Assembly: GCA_009746045.1 (NCBI GenBank)
Contig: RPFO01000076.1
Span: forward strand, 813,114-860,613
Reading direction: 5' to 3'
Source of the DNA: Mesostigma viride
Lineage: Eukaryota > Streptophyta > Mesostigmatophyceae > Mesostigmatales > Mesostigmataceae
DNA: 47,500 nucleotides
Part shown: positions 1-11,182 of the stretch, piece after piece
Numbering within the stretch: the stretch's first letter is position 1
How the letters are laid out: each line of letters begins with the position of its first letter
Notes under the pieces: model-generated
What the model was told of the DNA's origin: nothing
What the model saw: only the letters and a program-made list of their open reading frames with translations
Databases searched by the model: none
Translations under genes and position numbers: made by a program

Positions 1-483
1 TGCCCCAATATTCTAACTCCAACCCTTTCTTGTTTTGGAGCTTGAACCAGCCTGAGAACCTATCAGCCACTGTCCCCACAGCCTTCAGACATCTGATCCC
101 TCCCAGAGACCAGACCTGCCTTTTCTTTTGGAACCTGAGGTGCCTCCAAATATTAGCTAGGCCTGCTCATTGGTTCAAAGGTTGCCCTCTGACCCACATG
201 ACATCCCAACCCTTTCTTTGGGAACCTGGTGGAGATTAAAGTTAGGTCTTCACTTAGTCAGAGGAGTTTGGATAGAGGAGTCCATGAACGTACTATTGTG
301 AGTTCCTGGTCATCCAGTTATCACAGGCGCCCGTTCATGTGGCGCCCGCCACGGAGCCTCCCTTATCTTTTAAATCCTTCCAAAGACTGAGAGAGCCCTG
401 ACAAATGTTAGCCAACACATGGGGAGCCCATGTCCTCACTGAGGGATAAACTCAGGATTCACACATGCCAGGCTGAGGTCAGC

Positions 484-549
484 TGGGGAATCGAACCCCA
501 CCCCATATTCTCCAGGTTTGGATCAGCTCCTGGAACTGAGCATCACAAA
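484..549 (-). other. tRNA-like module in A 3' region (copy 1)
   Basis: On the minus strand a D-arm-like GCTC...GAGC stem with an A-box-like TGCTCAGTT is followed about 44 nt later by the B-box GGTTCGATTCC inside a perfect 5-bp T-stem (TGGGG/CCCCA). The spacing equals that of a tRNA gene. The acceptor and anticodon stems do not pair well, so this is tRNA-derived or tRNA-mimicking, not an intact tRNA gene. Confidence 0.5.
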
Positions 550-961
550 CAACATGACATGACAATAACAAGATTATGTTTTATTATTAGAAGTATAACC
601 CACAGTGAGGCCCCTGGCAACCACGTCCAACATGGTCACACAACCAGGGATTTTATTAGCATGCAACAGGTTGGTTACAGACAGAGAATATATACAAATG
701 TACAGCAACCTGTTAGAGCCAACACTTGGGCTGCCCTTGCAGGGTCCATTCCATGAAGACCCAAGGCCCATTACAAAGTCCTTAAGACTCTTCTGCAGCC
801 CCATGACAGAGCCAGGCGAAATTCTCAGCCATGCAGGGGAGTGACTCCACCCTGACCTCTGTCCAGCAGAGTGTGTCTGAACTCTGAAGGACCTGCTGTC
901 AGCCACCACGTGGCTGCCCAGCCCACTGGGATGCCTCCCACCTAGAGCAAGGCTGTTTGGT

Positions 962-1144
962 CTACTCTGGCCCTCCCCCCTTGGAGGCCATGAGCCCACA
1001 AAGCAAAGGGTATTGCAGCTCAGCCTTCTCCTCCAGCTTGGTGAGAGCATCTGCAGGGTTGTCCACGACAGCCACATGTTCAATGTTAGCTAAGCAAGAC
1101 ATTTCCTTGAGCAACAAATAATCAAGGTCCCTGCTTCTAGCCAG
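962..1144 (-). pseudogene. RNase H C-terminal fragment of element A pol
   Basis: The minus-strand frame encodes the last ~60 residues of the copia RNase H, including the conserved ADALTK motif near the end of the domain, and terminates at the same GGGPE end as the other A copies. Everything upstream (the rest of RNase H, RT, integrase) is missing because of the junction at about 1139-1144. The open frame runs on to 1189 only by chance, through antisense sequence of the gag/pol boundary. It is a dead remnant, since the first RNase H acidic residues are absent. Confidence 0.85.
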
Positions 1145-1210
1145 GTGGGTAAGCAATGACTTGATATGTTGTCCCCTGTAAATAGTCAATCACCCCTAGT
1201 GGGACGAACA
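1139..1210 (+). mobile_element. Inverted fragment of element A, left piece (gag/pol boundary)
   Basis: This 72-bp piece is the reverse complement of the gag/pol boundary at 30254-30326, and so lies in the opposite orientation to the A remnant on its left. It keeps the in-frame TGA (1157-1159) that separates gag and pol in A. It stops at GGGACGAACA. The rest of the same fragment resumes at 15251, where transposon D ends. The overlap of six bases (GGCCAG) with the left neighbour marks the rearrangement join. Confidence 0.85.
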
Positions 1211-1213
1211 TCA

Positions 1214-1254
1214 CACAACGGTCCGAGCCCCGCCAAAAACGACCATCTTACTCC
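1214..1254 (+). repeat. D left terminal inverted repeat
   Basis: Begins CACAACGGTCCGA and ends ACCATCTTACTCC. It pairs with 15210-15250 at 31 of 41 positions, with both the outermost 10 bp and the innermost 10-12 bp conserved. Confidence 0.8.
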
Positions 1255-2804
1255 GTCACCAAATTGGCGCGAGATCCCGAAATCTGGTGGGCGGGAAGGT
1301 GACGACGAGGCAAAAAGTCACGCAGCACCCATGGCGGCCGTGAAAATCCTAGCGACCGTCCTGAGAACACATTACGGACAGCGAATTCATTTTGAGCCTT
1401 CATAACTCATCTACTTCACGTAGATATTTTTTTATCCTAAAGAAATCGGTCCATTTTTTCAGGAAAACAGAAAAAGGGCGGGCATTTTCGCGAGGTCGGG
1501 TCAGGTCCGCTGCATTTTGCAGTGGACCCCCAAAAAGTCACACCGGAAACTTATCAAAAACGGCGACAGTGTAGTTCAAGGTAAGCCGCTCGCACGATTC
1601 TATGACTAACTAATTCAACATTTTTTGACCGAAAAACTTTTTGTTAAAACGACTGCCATTGTAAATGCCTCGTTGCCGCAGCAGTTGGAACTGCCGGGAG
1701 GGTGCGTGCGGGGCTGATCATGGCAACGCACGTAAAAATATGCCACTCCCTCGTTTCTTTCATTTTTGTCATCCCATTTGCGCAGGGCGCTTCAACAACT
1801 TCTAGAGCGAAGCCCAGCCTGATTTTTTGCTGGCTCTGTAGTGTAGACCTGCGCTCATCACTGAATATCGCCTGCGATCGTTGCGAAATGAAGCATGAAT
1901 ACGCATTGCGCTGGTTGAGTCGACGCTGTACAGTGGAACCTGCTTTTTCGGCATCCGGATCCAAGGTAGGGTGAAGCCAGCCCCGTTCCCCTTCCAGATT
2001 TTCTGCCTGTCTCTTTCCCCGAGGCTCGTGAAAGCGCCTCGTTCATGTTACGCCGGACGCCTCGTCAAGCATCGCTGCTCGAGAGGGAGACGTAAGCCAT
2101 GGCCAGCCTCCCCAAACAGCGTGATGTGCGCCTGTTCATTCTTCCAAGTGTAATTCATGGCGTAGGAAGCTGAGCCTGAAGGCAACAAACAGAAGGTACA
2201 TGTCCTGTATTCAACAGTCAGCACATATAGGTGTGTTGATGTGCAACCCTGGAGCTTATCCAGCTTTAACAGGCCATACAACACGCTGCTGGGGCTCCAC
2301 TTTAGCGGACTGTTGGTAAGTATTTCAACCTCTTTCCTTGGCCAGATTATAATGCACCATGTTTATCAATGATGGGCGGCGTGTTCTGATCTGGGGCTGG
2401 GAGGCACGAAGAAACCAGGGGGGAGCCCAGGTATGTGAAGTGCGCAGATGCTGTTGCTGCCTTGGGAAACCCAGGTTTCATTGCCCTTGTTACATTCAGA
2501 TATGTTGAAGCAGGCTGAGAATTAAGAACTATACATGGAAGGGGGCTGATTTGTCTTTGATATGGTTGCTGCCTATGATGATGAATATTGTTGCGGGCAC
2601 AACAGAGTGCACAATGGGCTTACAGCATTGCGTAAGAGGCATGAATCTCACCAGGACACCTTCTACGGGCTCACAACAACATCACAATAACGATTACCAA
2701 AGTGCTCGCTGCCACACCACTGCCACATCACTCCCCACCACCCCAACACACCTACCACTGTTACGCCGTTGTTAGCAGTGCCACGATTGCATAGCAATAC
2801 CAAC
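1255..2804. other. D interior, no gene recognised
   Basis: No convincing protein was found. There is a 24-codon open frame with a good translation-start context (CACCCATGGCGG) at 1331-1405, and a GTAAG splice-donor-like site at 1581-1585 after a purine-rich stretch. These could be a captured promoter/first-exon fragment, but nothing downstream confirms an exon. The short open frames around 1644-1974 overlap on both strands and show no family resemblance. Confidence 0.4.
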
Positions 2805-3222
2805 ATTCTATTCCCACTATTACCAAACCACCAACATTTGATTAAAACAATAAGTGGGCAATTACAGAACCCATGAGTGAGCCTGCCACGCTGCACCCAT
2901 TTCATGATTGATTGTAGTTCTCGTTACCCTAGAAACAAACACAAGAAGAGGGAGGGAGGGCGGGACAAGAAAAAGAGACCTAGAACATCGTGCAAATGGC
3001 ACTTTAGGGCGGCGTGGCCCGGGCTCGCCTCATGAGCCGTCAGCAACAGTAACTTAATTGCTACTTAACTTAACGAACTAGAAATGGCCATACAAAACTG
3101 GCCAACTAATTCTAACTCATGGAACCGGTCCAGCCCAAGGCCCACCGTCCCGTAGTACCACTCACATAGCGGCGTTCATTCTCATTTGTTATAAAGAAAC
3201 TACGTTCAGAGAACACCGATTC
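2805..3222. repeat. D internal tandem duplication, unit 1
   Basis: Made of R1 (2805-2929, 125 bp), a 35-bp spacer containing a GGGAGGGAGGG run, and R2 (2965-3222, 258 bp). Both parts recur in the same order in the next unit with only one or two differences. Confidence 0.85.
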
Positions 3223-4604
3223 TATTCCCACTATTACCGATCCACCAACATTTGATTAAAACAATAAGTGGGCAATTACAGAACCCATGAGTGAGCCTGC
3301 CACGCTGCACCCATTTCATGATTGATTGTAGTTCTCGTTACCCAACCCCCCTTTCCTGGTGCTTTATCTCCAAAGCTCCGCCAACCACTTTCGCTCAGTG
3401 GCTCTCGAGGCTGCCCTGCCGCAACGGTCACGACCATTACAATCGCCGGCGGCTGTAGCGAGCCTCATGCACGATAACCCTTCGCAGGGCCCCCCCCAGC
3501 CTTCCACCCTCGGCCAGTAAAAGAGGGTGTTGAATGTGCACGCAAAGACAAGGAAGAAGACGCCTCGTTTAACGATCACGGACCTCCCTCAAAGGCCAGT
3601 GCCGCCCTAACGTGACGACAACTTGTAGGACGTCACCCGATGCCACCATATCTCGATTACTGTCAACGTTGTCACCTGGGGGAGTAACTTTCCATATTTC
3701 AGGTTTTAGTTGATGAGCAGGCTCTCATCACACACCCCAGCGGCCGATAAAGCGCAAGCGCAACTGGGCCGGCCAAAATATTTGGTCCTGCCCGGCCCAG
3801 GTCCGTCTGTTAAACTGGCCCCTTAAGTCTCGGTCTGAATCGAAATATTGCATAATTCCGGAATTCGTCCCCACCACATTCCCGAGACCTCACGCACCCA
3901 TAAGAGCGGATGCTGGTAAATATTTTTCTACTTACGCGAGGGCCGACAGACTTGTCGTCCATCACAATGCCCACTAAAAGTAACCCGACCACCCTTCCTT
4001 CGGCAGTCAGCAGTCAGGAACTGCAACCCTGCTGCGACATTCCGCAGCAAAGCGGTAGGCACTGCAGCGTGGCACGGAAATCTTACTCATGGTTTCAGAG
4101 TTCCGTACAGGTGCCACGCGCAGGCAAACGCGAAGTATTTTATAGTCTCTCGTCGGCCAAGAACCCAGCTGCGGGGAGAAAACCGATGAGGGTAATTTTA
4201 ATTTCTTTTTCACAGTCACGTGACTGTTCAAGCTATGTCAGTCACGCGCCATCTCTAACCGGCCACCGCCAGCCAAAAGGCTGACGCGATTAGGGCAGCA
4301 TTAAATTTCTTGTAATCCGCCATACCCATACCCCATACATCCGATTACAAGAAAAAGAGACCTAGAACATCGTGCAAATGGCACTTTAGGGCGGCGTAGC
4401 CCGGGCTCGCCTCATGAGCCGTCAGCAACAGTAACTTAATTGCTACTTAACTTAACGAACTAGAAATGGCCATACAAAACTGGCCAACTAATTCTAACTC
4501 ATGGAACCGGTCCAGCCCAAGGCCCACCGTCCCGTAGTACCACTCACATAGCGGCGTTCATTCTCATTTGTTATAAAGAAACTACGTTCAGAGAACACCG
4601 ATTC
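3219..4604. repeat. D internal tandem duplication, unit 2 with 1-kb extra sequence
   Basis: R1 is at 3219-3343 and R2 at 4347-4604. Between them lie 1003 bp (3344-4346) that replace the 35-bp spacer of unit 1. The last four bases of unit 1 R2 (ATTC) overlap the first of unit 2 R1, so the units abut. The extra 1 kb has no recognisable gene and no clear target duplication. Confidence 0.8.
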
Positions 4605-5920
4605 CTGGCGTTAGCATGGAGGACCACCAGGTGCATCGTGTGCGCATACCCATGTGACAGATATTATAGACTCCCACCAGGAGCAACGTCCACCACCATG
4701 AGTCTCGCCTGTTGGTGTAACTGCTGGCAGTGTCCCTACAACTCAGTATGGAATCTGCCATAAACGATAACGCCAGGCCCTGCACCATTGCTGCCACAAT
4801 CTGCCATATTGACTTCGCCCATCGCAGCCTTGATCGTGATTGCAGCCACAAGTTCCTGCCGGCCCTCTTCATCTCTTCTATCGTAGCACCAGAAACTGGG
4901 GCCACATTTAGCAGCATCGGCAGCTGACATAGCTGGCACCTGGCACAACAGATAATGCCAGTAGTATCAAAGAAGGCACCCTACTGCTCACCATTGCTAT
5001 CAATCACTGGCATGATCAATCTGTCACTACCACTTGCCAGCACCACAGAATATCATGACCTGGTGTGTTGCCACGGAAATCTGAATGGAGAGCTTTCACC
5101 ACAAGACCACCCCAATGAGTTGGTTTGCACACTACACCACTGTTGGCTGTACCGTGCCACCTGCCACATAAATTTCCCTTCCATCATGCAGCAGTAGCAA
5201 CATAACCTCAAGGCTAGACCATAACATGATTCTATCTGCATAACCGATAGCCTTCATGATCGCTGCCTCGTGCCACTGGCCATACTACTGCCATCTGCAT
5301 TACTTTCTACCACATGTGCCACTCTCTTCTGCATCACTAGATCCCACTACTGCTGCCTGACCTGCCTGCTGCCAGCACCTTCGCTGGCATCAGCTCATGG
5401 CATGCCCATGGCCACATCCTCCATCTGCCGTGCATACCCCATGCTTCACTAGGATTGGTAGTCCAGGGTGCACGATGAACAACACATAAAAAAATGCCCA
5501 TGCACCTTTAGAAGATTGTTTGGCATGCGAGCTAGCTGGCTAGTTAATGTGCTAGAGATGTTAGATAGCAACTGCAAGCAAATGTAGTGTGCAGCCATGT
5601 TTGCTTCGAACCACTATTTGACTTGCCAACTAGTTGCTCTCTCTCAACACGCCCCACCATTGGAATGTTGGTAGTTAATACTATTGATGTATCAAAGAGA
5701 CAACTGTTCATGTATTTCCATGATGAAGTGCATGCCACATGTATGGGTGGAGATAACCAAGTTGGAGTTCAACCTTACCTCAGCTCGTACTGTTATGGGG
5801 TATGAACTTGTAAGGAAATATTATGTGATGTTGGCTGCTGTCACGTGTCACTGTGACACATCGTCATCTGTGGTGTGACTGAGGTAATACTTGGCAATCA
5901 TGTTCAGCATGCTCTATTTA
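4605..5920. other. D interior, no gene recognised
   Basis: The segment is rich in CTGCCAC/CACTACTG-type degenerate trinucleotide patterns (roughly 4650-5450) and then becomes more AT-rich. Open frames are short, overlap on both strands and resemble no protein family known to me. Confidence 0.4.
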
Positions 5921-6164
5921 AATTGCATTAAAAATTTCAGCTCTGTCTGAACTCATTTGCGCTACCTGTGGTGCATTATATATCCAAATTTTGCGTGAGA
6001 GTGACGCGTGACAGCAGAATCATGTAACTAGTTGGTGTTCAATCAAGGTGCAACTTTGCAGCCAGCCTGCAGATGTTGCAAGTAAAGTGTTTCCTTACTT
6101 CCAGCTTAATCTGAGCTCATTTGCACTGTCGGGTGCATTTAATGATCCATAAAATGCTCCAAAT
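5921..6164. repeat. Degenerate repeats flanking the C insertion inside D
   Basis: Two diverged copies of a ~90-bp sequence can be aligned by eye (about 5937-6000 and 6099-6164). Each has a core like TCTGA-CTCATTTGC followed by GGTGCAT and an AT-rich end. Related phrases (TCGGGTGCAACTTGG, CAAGGTGTGACTTGGC) lie on the other side of C at 14950-15140, so these may be D subterminal repeats. Confidence 0.4.
6160..6164. repeat. Target-site duplication of C, left (CAAAT)
   Basis: CAAAT directly precedes the left LTR and is repeated at 14890-14894 directly after the right LTR. Confidence 0.9.
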
Positions 6165-6832
6165 TGTTACGTCCCTGCCCAGACACACCTAGCCTGAGCT
6201 ACGTAGCGAAAGACCCTTCTTGCCGGAATTAGGAATAATTCAAGATAGCCTAAAGTAGGTTGCGCTTCACGACGTGAGTCGTGAGGTATCTGGCATCACG
6301 GCTTAATGCCAAGCTAATTAATTCACACTTATATTGGCTAGCAATACCAATTACAAATGGATAATGCCCCGGGCTCAATGTGTAGGCGTATTCGCACTTA
6401 TCATTCATTAAACCAAGAGGACGAGACTCTCGTCCTCGGACCAATTTCACCTAGGTCTGCCACTACGCTGGCAAGGGGCGCCGACATGGCGCCGACCTTC
6501 CAAAGCATGCAGTCCACACAGGATCCTCGGGTCGACATCGACCCTCGCCTACAGAATCCACGCATGAGTACAATATCTCAACTAGCTATAAAGTACGCAG
6601 CGCGGCGCGACTGCACCGGCCCCTAGAAGATACACGCATACAACAACCTAGGCCCAAAATAACTGGTCCGAATCACACAAACTGTCATAGTTCCATACAA
6701 AAGTCCTGACCAAGGGACAATTCCCAAATTAAGTCCCGAAATGAGTCCCAAAGTCCTACGGACCATGACAACAAGTCAAACTACATAATTTATTCCATTG
6801 TTACGTCCGTCCAAAAGGGCCGGGACGTAACA
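6165..6832 (-). repeat. C 3' LTR (left)
   Basis: 668 bp, TGTTACGTCC...GGACGTAACA. It is the same length as the right LTR with isolated substitutions, for example GAGGTATC here against GAGATATC there. Confidence 0.93.
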
Positions 6833-6852
6833 CTCCTCCCCCCCACGGGGGT
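6833..6852 (-). promoter_or_regulatory. C polypurine tract
   Basis: Immediately inside the left LTR the minus strand reads a run of purines (CCCGTGGGGGGGAGGAG), the usual primer for plus-strand DNA synthesis. This fixes the element's orientation. Confidence 0.7.
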
Positions 6853-9800
6853 CGGTAGTCCCTACCGTACAAGAGATAGAAAGGAAACAAGTAAGCTACT
6901 ATAAGAGTACTATGTCCCAACCCCGGTTCACCCGCGGGTTAGTAATACCAATTCCTCTAGAGGTTGATACACAGGACCAACCCTGACGTAGTAGCATGAA
7001 ACAGGATGACAGGATAATTCCACTATCCGTCATAAAACTCTCACAACCATCTCAGCGACCGCCGTTGTTGACGCGCCGATCCACTGGAGCCACCTTAGGG
7101 GACGCCACCGCGTGCCCTATCCCATCCACATAATAATGCACAGTCCATGTAATCCGCGCAACCAGTCCTGAGGTCCTGAGCAGCCTCAAACTTGATGAAA
7201 TGTTGACCATAGGGGTACTATGTCCCAGCCCTTGTGCACCAACGGGCCAGTGAAACCAGGTCCCCCCAGACTTGCCACGCAAGGGCAACTCTTTATATAG
7301 CCAATCGGGACTGTCAGCAGGAGGGAATATTTTTCATGCCTACAACTTGATGATCCGGCCGACGAGGTGGCCAGTCATGTATCCCGTCCAGCCGAAACCT
7401 AGCCTTACAGCGCGACTGATGCGCGTAATCACATGACTACTAGCGTCGACGACGGTGAGGCACGGCATGCAGTGCAGGTCTCATGCATGCTCAGAAGCGA
7501 GGGCGTGCACCAGAAGAATCTGATCCATCGCCTCACTACCGACAGCTGTACGCGTCCTCTCAAATATAGGCGCGCCGTGAGCCAAATACCGACCATGCAA
7601 CGTGGCCGTCCCTGGCCGCCGCTGGAGTGGCTGTATAGAGGGAAGCCCTAGCGTGGCCGCTAGAGTGCGCCTCCCCTGCACCTGCGAACGCATGCAGGTG
7701 CCCGCAAGGCCCTAGTGTGTCCACTAGAGTGCGCCCTGCCGTCTCATCCAGCGCAGGAAACAGGCAAAGTCGATCAACACCGGAAACTTGGATAATATGG
7801 CACGTTAAGTGCCCAAAACTAGCAGGGCCCCAGCGTGTCCACTGGAGTGCGCCCTGCCAACTCCTCCACGAAGCTGCAGTAGTTTAGGCACAACACCACT
7901 CCGGCCGACGTGCATAGACCGAGCAGTCGCCGGTCCCCGCATTCCTTACTGCCAATGTGCCTGAACTCCACCGCAAGCGGGGGAAAACTCCTCAGCTCGC
8001 AGTCACACCCTCCGTGACACTTGCACAGCAAGAGCACGGTTGATGTTTGCGCAGGCCCATAAGCATGTGATGCTCGAGGCCGCCGACGTGGACTGCATAG
8101 CGCCCGCAATGCCCGCACTTATACAATGCAATGGGCAGGTCGGGGAGTGACACGCCTTGCAGGAACTGCCGTATCAGTAACGTTGCCCCTGCGAGACACC
8201 GTGCTGCTCATGGAGTAGGGCCGAAGCAACCCCGCAGTCCCAAACAAGAGCTCCTCGGGCTCGATCGCGCCCAGCCCACAGGTGCTCAAGCACATACAGC
8301 GATCGTGGACCGGGGTCAATGCCGCACACGACCGATCACCGCCTGTCCACCCCGCTTGACTGTCTTGCCCAGGATCCCCATTCCCGCAACAGAAACACGC
8401 CCCTATGTATGCAGTCCCCACCGCGCATCGCCACATCCCCCACTCGAAGCTTGAAGGCCTCTCACCACCCCTGTACCAGTGCATGGCCATGGGGTAGAGT
8501 ACGTTTTGAAGCCCACACAGCCCGCCCGCCATGCACATGGAACGCCCTGCTCTGAGTCCCTCATCCATGCAACCTCGTAGGCGCGCGGACACGAGCCACT
8601 TGCAAATCACGCTCGATCGGCCTCCACCAGTGGTGCAAGGAACAACTCCCTACCGGGCTCAGCCCACAGGAGGGACGCGAACACTGCGCGATGGTAGCCA
8701 TGCACAGGGTCGCGGGCAGTGACTAGGTGCTCAGACTCCAGCAGCTCGATCCTGCCTGCCTCTCAGTCTCGGGTCGCCGTTACTACAGTCCCCGTGACTC
8801 GCCCTCGACGGCCAGATCCCGCACGTCCCATGTACCTCAGTGCTCTGCCATGGCTCAGCGCGCGTCAGCGCCGGGTCCGCTCAGAGCGGATGTACCGGCC
8901 CTATGCAGTGATACCGGGTGTTACTCGGACACCGGCAGTCTGCGGGGCGACAGCGCCACATCATGTGGCATCGGCACCATGCACGCGCACTGTTGAGGCG
9001 GTGAGACAATGACCGGACACCGCCACCTGCTTCTGATGCAACCACGACCGGCACCAGCGCAACCAGTGCAACCACGACCGGCTGGGTCATCCACCACTAC
9101 TGCCGGCAGTACGTGCTGTCGCCATGCAACTGCACCGTGCCCGCATATGCTTGCAGCCCCGGGGGCCCTTACTCCCGACAGTCGCGGCGGACGCGGGCGC
9201 GCCCTGCATGCACGGTTACTCGAGCCCAGGAGTGCCCTGACCCAGCTAGGCGTCGACTCAATGCCGGGGTAGCCAATTGGTTGGCTACCGACAATTCAAC
9301 AAGGTGCTGTACATCTGTTTGCCGGCCGACCACGATTCAGTACAGGCTCCGCCCTGCCTGATCGCCCAGTCGCATCGGGGTTGCAACAGCCTCCATGCAC
9401 CGTGCCGTCTCCATGCACCGTGCCGCACTAGTGAAATTAATCACGTGCAGGTGCACGAGAAGCCAAGCACGTCCCTCACGCGCTAGGAAGTCAGGGAGCC
9501 GTGACTCATAGCCGCCAGCCGGAAGGCTCCCTATAATAATACTTGGCCGCATGCCATGGGACTCCGCGTCCGTTGGTCACGCGGGACGCGACGTGCAGTC
9601 AGGCCGTAGTCTGGGGTCGCTGGCACTCGCTGCCGAATCCGGCATCCCACGCGGAGATGCCTCGGTACGGACGCCTTAGTAGTAGAATCATCAAGCATCC
9701 GGTGAGCCCATGTCCAAAAAGGCCAGGACCATGTGCACATGCGGTGCTGAGTGCCTGACGTGGTCCTCTTCGGGACGACCCGTTCAAGCCCACCGCCAAC

Positions 9801-9880
9801 TGCAGATTATCCCATAGAGAATATAGCATGGAGAAAATATATTATATAGAAAATAGAGAATATCGAAAATATATAATATC
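6853..9880. other. C internal region without recognisable gene
   Basis: This 3-kb GC-rich stretch lies where RT, RNase H and integrase would be expected in an autonomous element of this orientation. Six-frame reading gives only short, overlapping frames with no YLDD-type RT box, no DDE integrase spacing and no zinc-binding HHCC. Short hairpin-forming repeats occur at 7646-7857. I regard the stretch as non-coding filler of a defective, LARD-like element. Confidence 0.5.
7646..7857. repeat. Three hairpin-forming repeats in C
   Basis: 26-nt units at 7646-7671, 7710-7735 and 7828-7853 share the frame CCC-stem-loop-stem-AGTGCGCC. The stems are CTAGCG/CGCTAG, CTAGTG/CACTAG and CCAGCG/CACTGG, so paired positions change together, with one mismatch in the third. 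A separate 8-bp hairpin (GCACCTGC/GCAGGTGC) lies at 7678-7701. Confidence 0.65.
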
Positions 9881-9890
9881 CGCACGCTGG

Positions 9891-9996
9891 CGCATCGATC
9901 CCTGGCATGGCAGTAGAAGGGTCGTCGGATCCACGCGCGGCTGCGCATCGATCCCTGGCATGGCAGTAGAAGGGTCGTCGGATCCACGCGCGGCTG
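9891..9996. repeat. Two 53-bp tandem repeats in C
   Basis: CGCATCGATCCCTGGCATGG... recurs with a period of exactly 53 bp (9891-9943 and 9944-9996). AT-rich islands (GAAAATATATTATATAG-type at 9820-9880 and TATTAAGAAG-type at 10060-10170) flank it. Confidence 0.85.
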
Positions 9997-10239
9997 CGGT
10001 GGATTCCTACATAGATGGCCGGCTCGATCCAAAGCCGAACCGTGCCGATCATACAGGAGCTAGATATATTAAGAAGAGTATGGTATCATAAAGAAGTGTA
10101 GTGGACCAGTACAAGTACTTAGTATATAAAAGGTAGGTATAGTAAAGAAGTATATGGTATTATTAGTAGCCATCTGGTTTCATACGCTCTGCGACCCCTC
10201 CCCTTCCCCCGGGGACGACGCGTCCACGCGATCGTCCAA

Positions 10240-10632
10240 TTACTGCCAAGGAGTCAAGGATGCTGGACCGCCGGGCGCTCGTGTGTAATGCGATATGCCC
10301 TATACTCGCCGTCAGGGCACCAAAAGGAACCATCGGGAAACCAAACACTCGCCGGCGCACGCGAATGTCCACATCCTGCGCGTCCAAAGTCGAGCCCAAT
10401 GATGATGTCCGCTGCGCCCAGCGGTGCGATGGTCGCAGCCAGGTCGAACGGGGTGCCTTGCAGCACACCTTTGATATCTGCCAGACCGGCGATTGGTGTT
10501 GGCGACCATCCGAGTGGGTCAGATGCACGGCCGTCCGGTGTGGGGGCTGGGCGTCAGGCCCAGCCGGCGCACCAGTGCCGCGTTGATGAAGGACGTGGAA
10601 GCGCCTGTGACGACCAAAAACTTGACATCCAT
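10240..10632 (-). pseudogene. C retropepsin-like protease remnant (inactive)
   Basis: From ATG at 10632 the minus strand encodes an N-terminal strand ending VVTGAS followed by TSFINAALV, matching the active-site region of Ty3/gypsy-type aspartic proteases where DTGAS or DSGAS is expected. A GAC-to-GTC change would explain the Val at the catalytic Asp. About 80 residues later, in another frame, ADIIIGLDF matches the conserved IILG-D element at the end of the fold. At least one frameshift lies between. The catalytic Asp is lost and the frame is broken, so no active enzyme is made. No RT follows. Confidence 0.65.
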
Positions 10633-10659
10633 GACGGTTGGTTGGCCGTGTCTGAATAT

Positions 10660-11098
10660 ATTATTACATTCTCATATATAAAATATCCCATTACCGCCAA
10701 CGGTACCCTATATAAAACCACTAGTGCTAGACGCCTAATAGTAATTTCCCATTACCGCCAACGGCGTCTATGCATGGGGTCAGTGTATGATTCCAAACAC
10801 CCCCCTTACTGCTGATAGCATGATAACAGGGTGACCTGCTACTGTGCAGGACCAATGCACCCTTCGTACTACTGACATCATGATAACAGGGTGACCTGCT
10901 ACTGTGCAGGACCAATGCACCCTTGGTATTTGGTACAGATGTGGGGCAAAACAGACACCCCCCCTTGCCCTACACAGGTGGGCATTCTCAGAATGGCTAA
11001 GGTGGCCAGCCACTAGGACTGGAAAAGCGCACCGGATGAACATATTATAAAAATATAATTATTAGTTAAATATACTTATATATATATATTTAGTATAC
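10660..11098. other. AT-rich, repeat-bearing spacer between C gag and protease remnants
   Basis: TATATAAA-rich ends (10665-10735 and 11040-11098) enclose two exact 60-bp-period repeats (about 10806-10925, core CATGATAACAGGGTGACC) and a duplicated CCCATTACCGCCAACGG (10686-10702 and 10749-10765). No coding capacity is recognised. It may be a further small insertion, but no termini are certain. Confidence 0.5.
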
Positions 11099-11182
11099 TT
11101 CCCAGCGGCAAACTCGTAACCGGCCACTGCTGGTGACTCAAAGGTCGCACGCTGTCCGGAGGCTAGTCGATGAGCCTCGATC

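Larger units (their letters stand above)
1..1144 (-). mobile_element. Element A, truncated 3' part (third copy in window)
   Basis: Positions 1-18 are the outer end of an A-type LTR (one base differs from the LTR end at 25760-25777). Positions 19-1144 match the 3' internal region of the two A copies at 25778-26896 and 33516-34635 almost base for base. On the minus strand this is the end of RNase H followed by the 3' untranslated region and the purine-rich stretch before the 3' LTR. The copy ends abruptly at a CCTGC-TTCTAGCCAG junction inside RNase H, where it is joined to an inverted piece of the same element. The rest of its LTR lies outside the window. Confidence 0.9.

Noticed and set aside
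1644-1974. Overlapping open frames of 90-106 codons on both strands
   Set aside because: Mutually antisense, no motif, no homologue recognised; treated as non-coding D interior.
6853-9880. Hidden RT or integrase of element C
   Set aside because: Six-frame reading shows no RT box, no D-D-E spacing and no zinc-binding motif. Frames are short on both strands.
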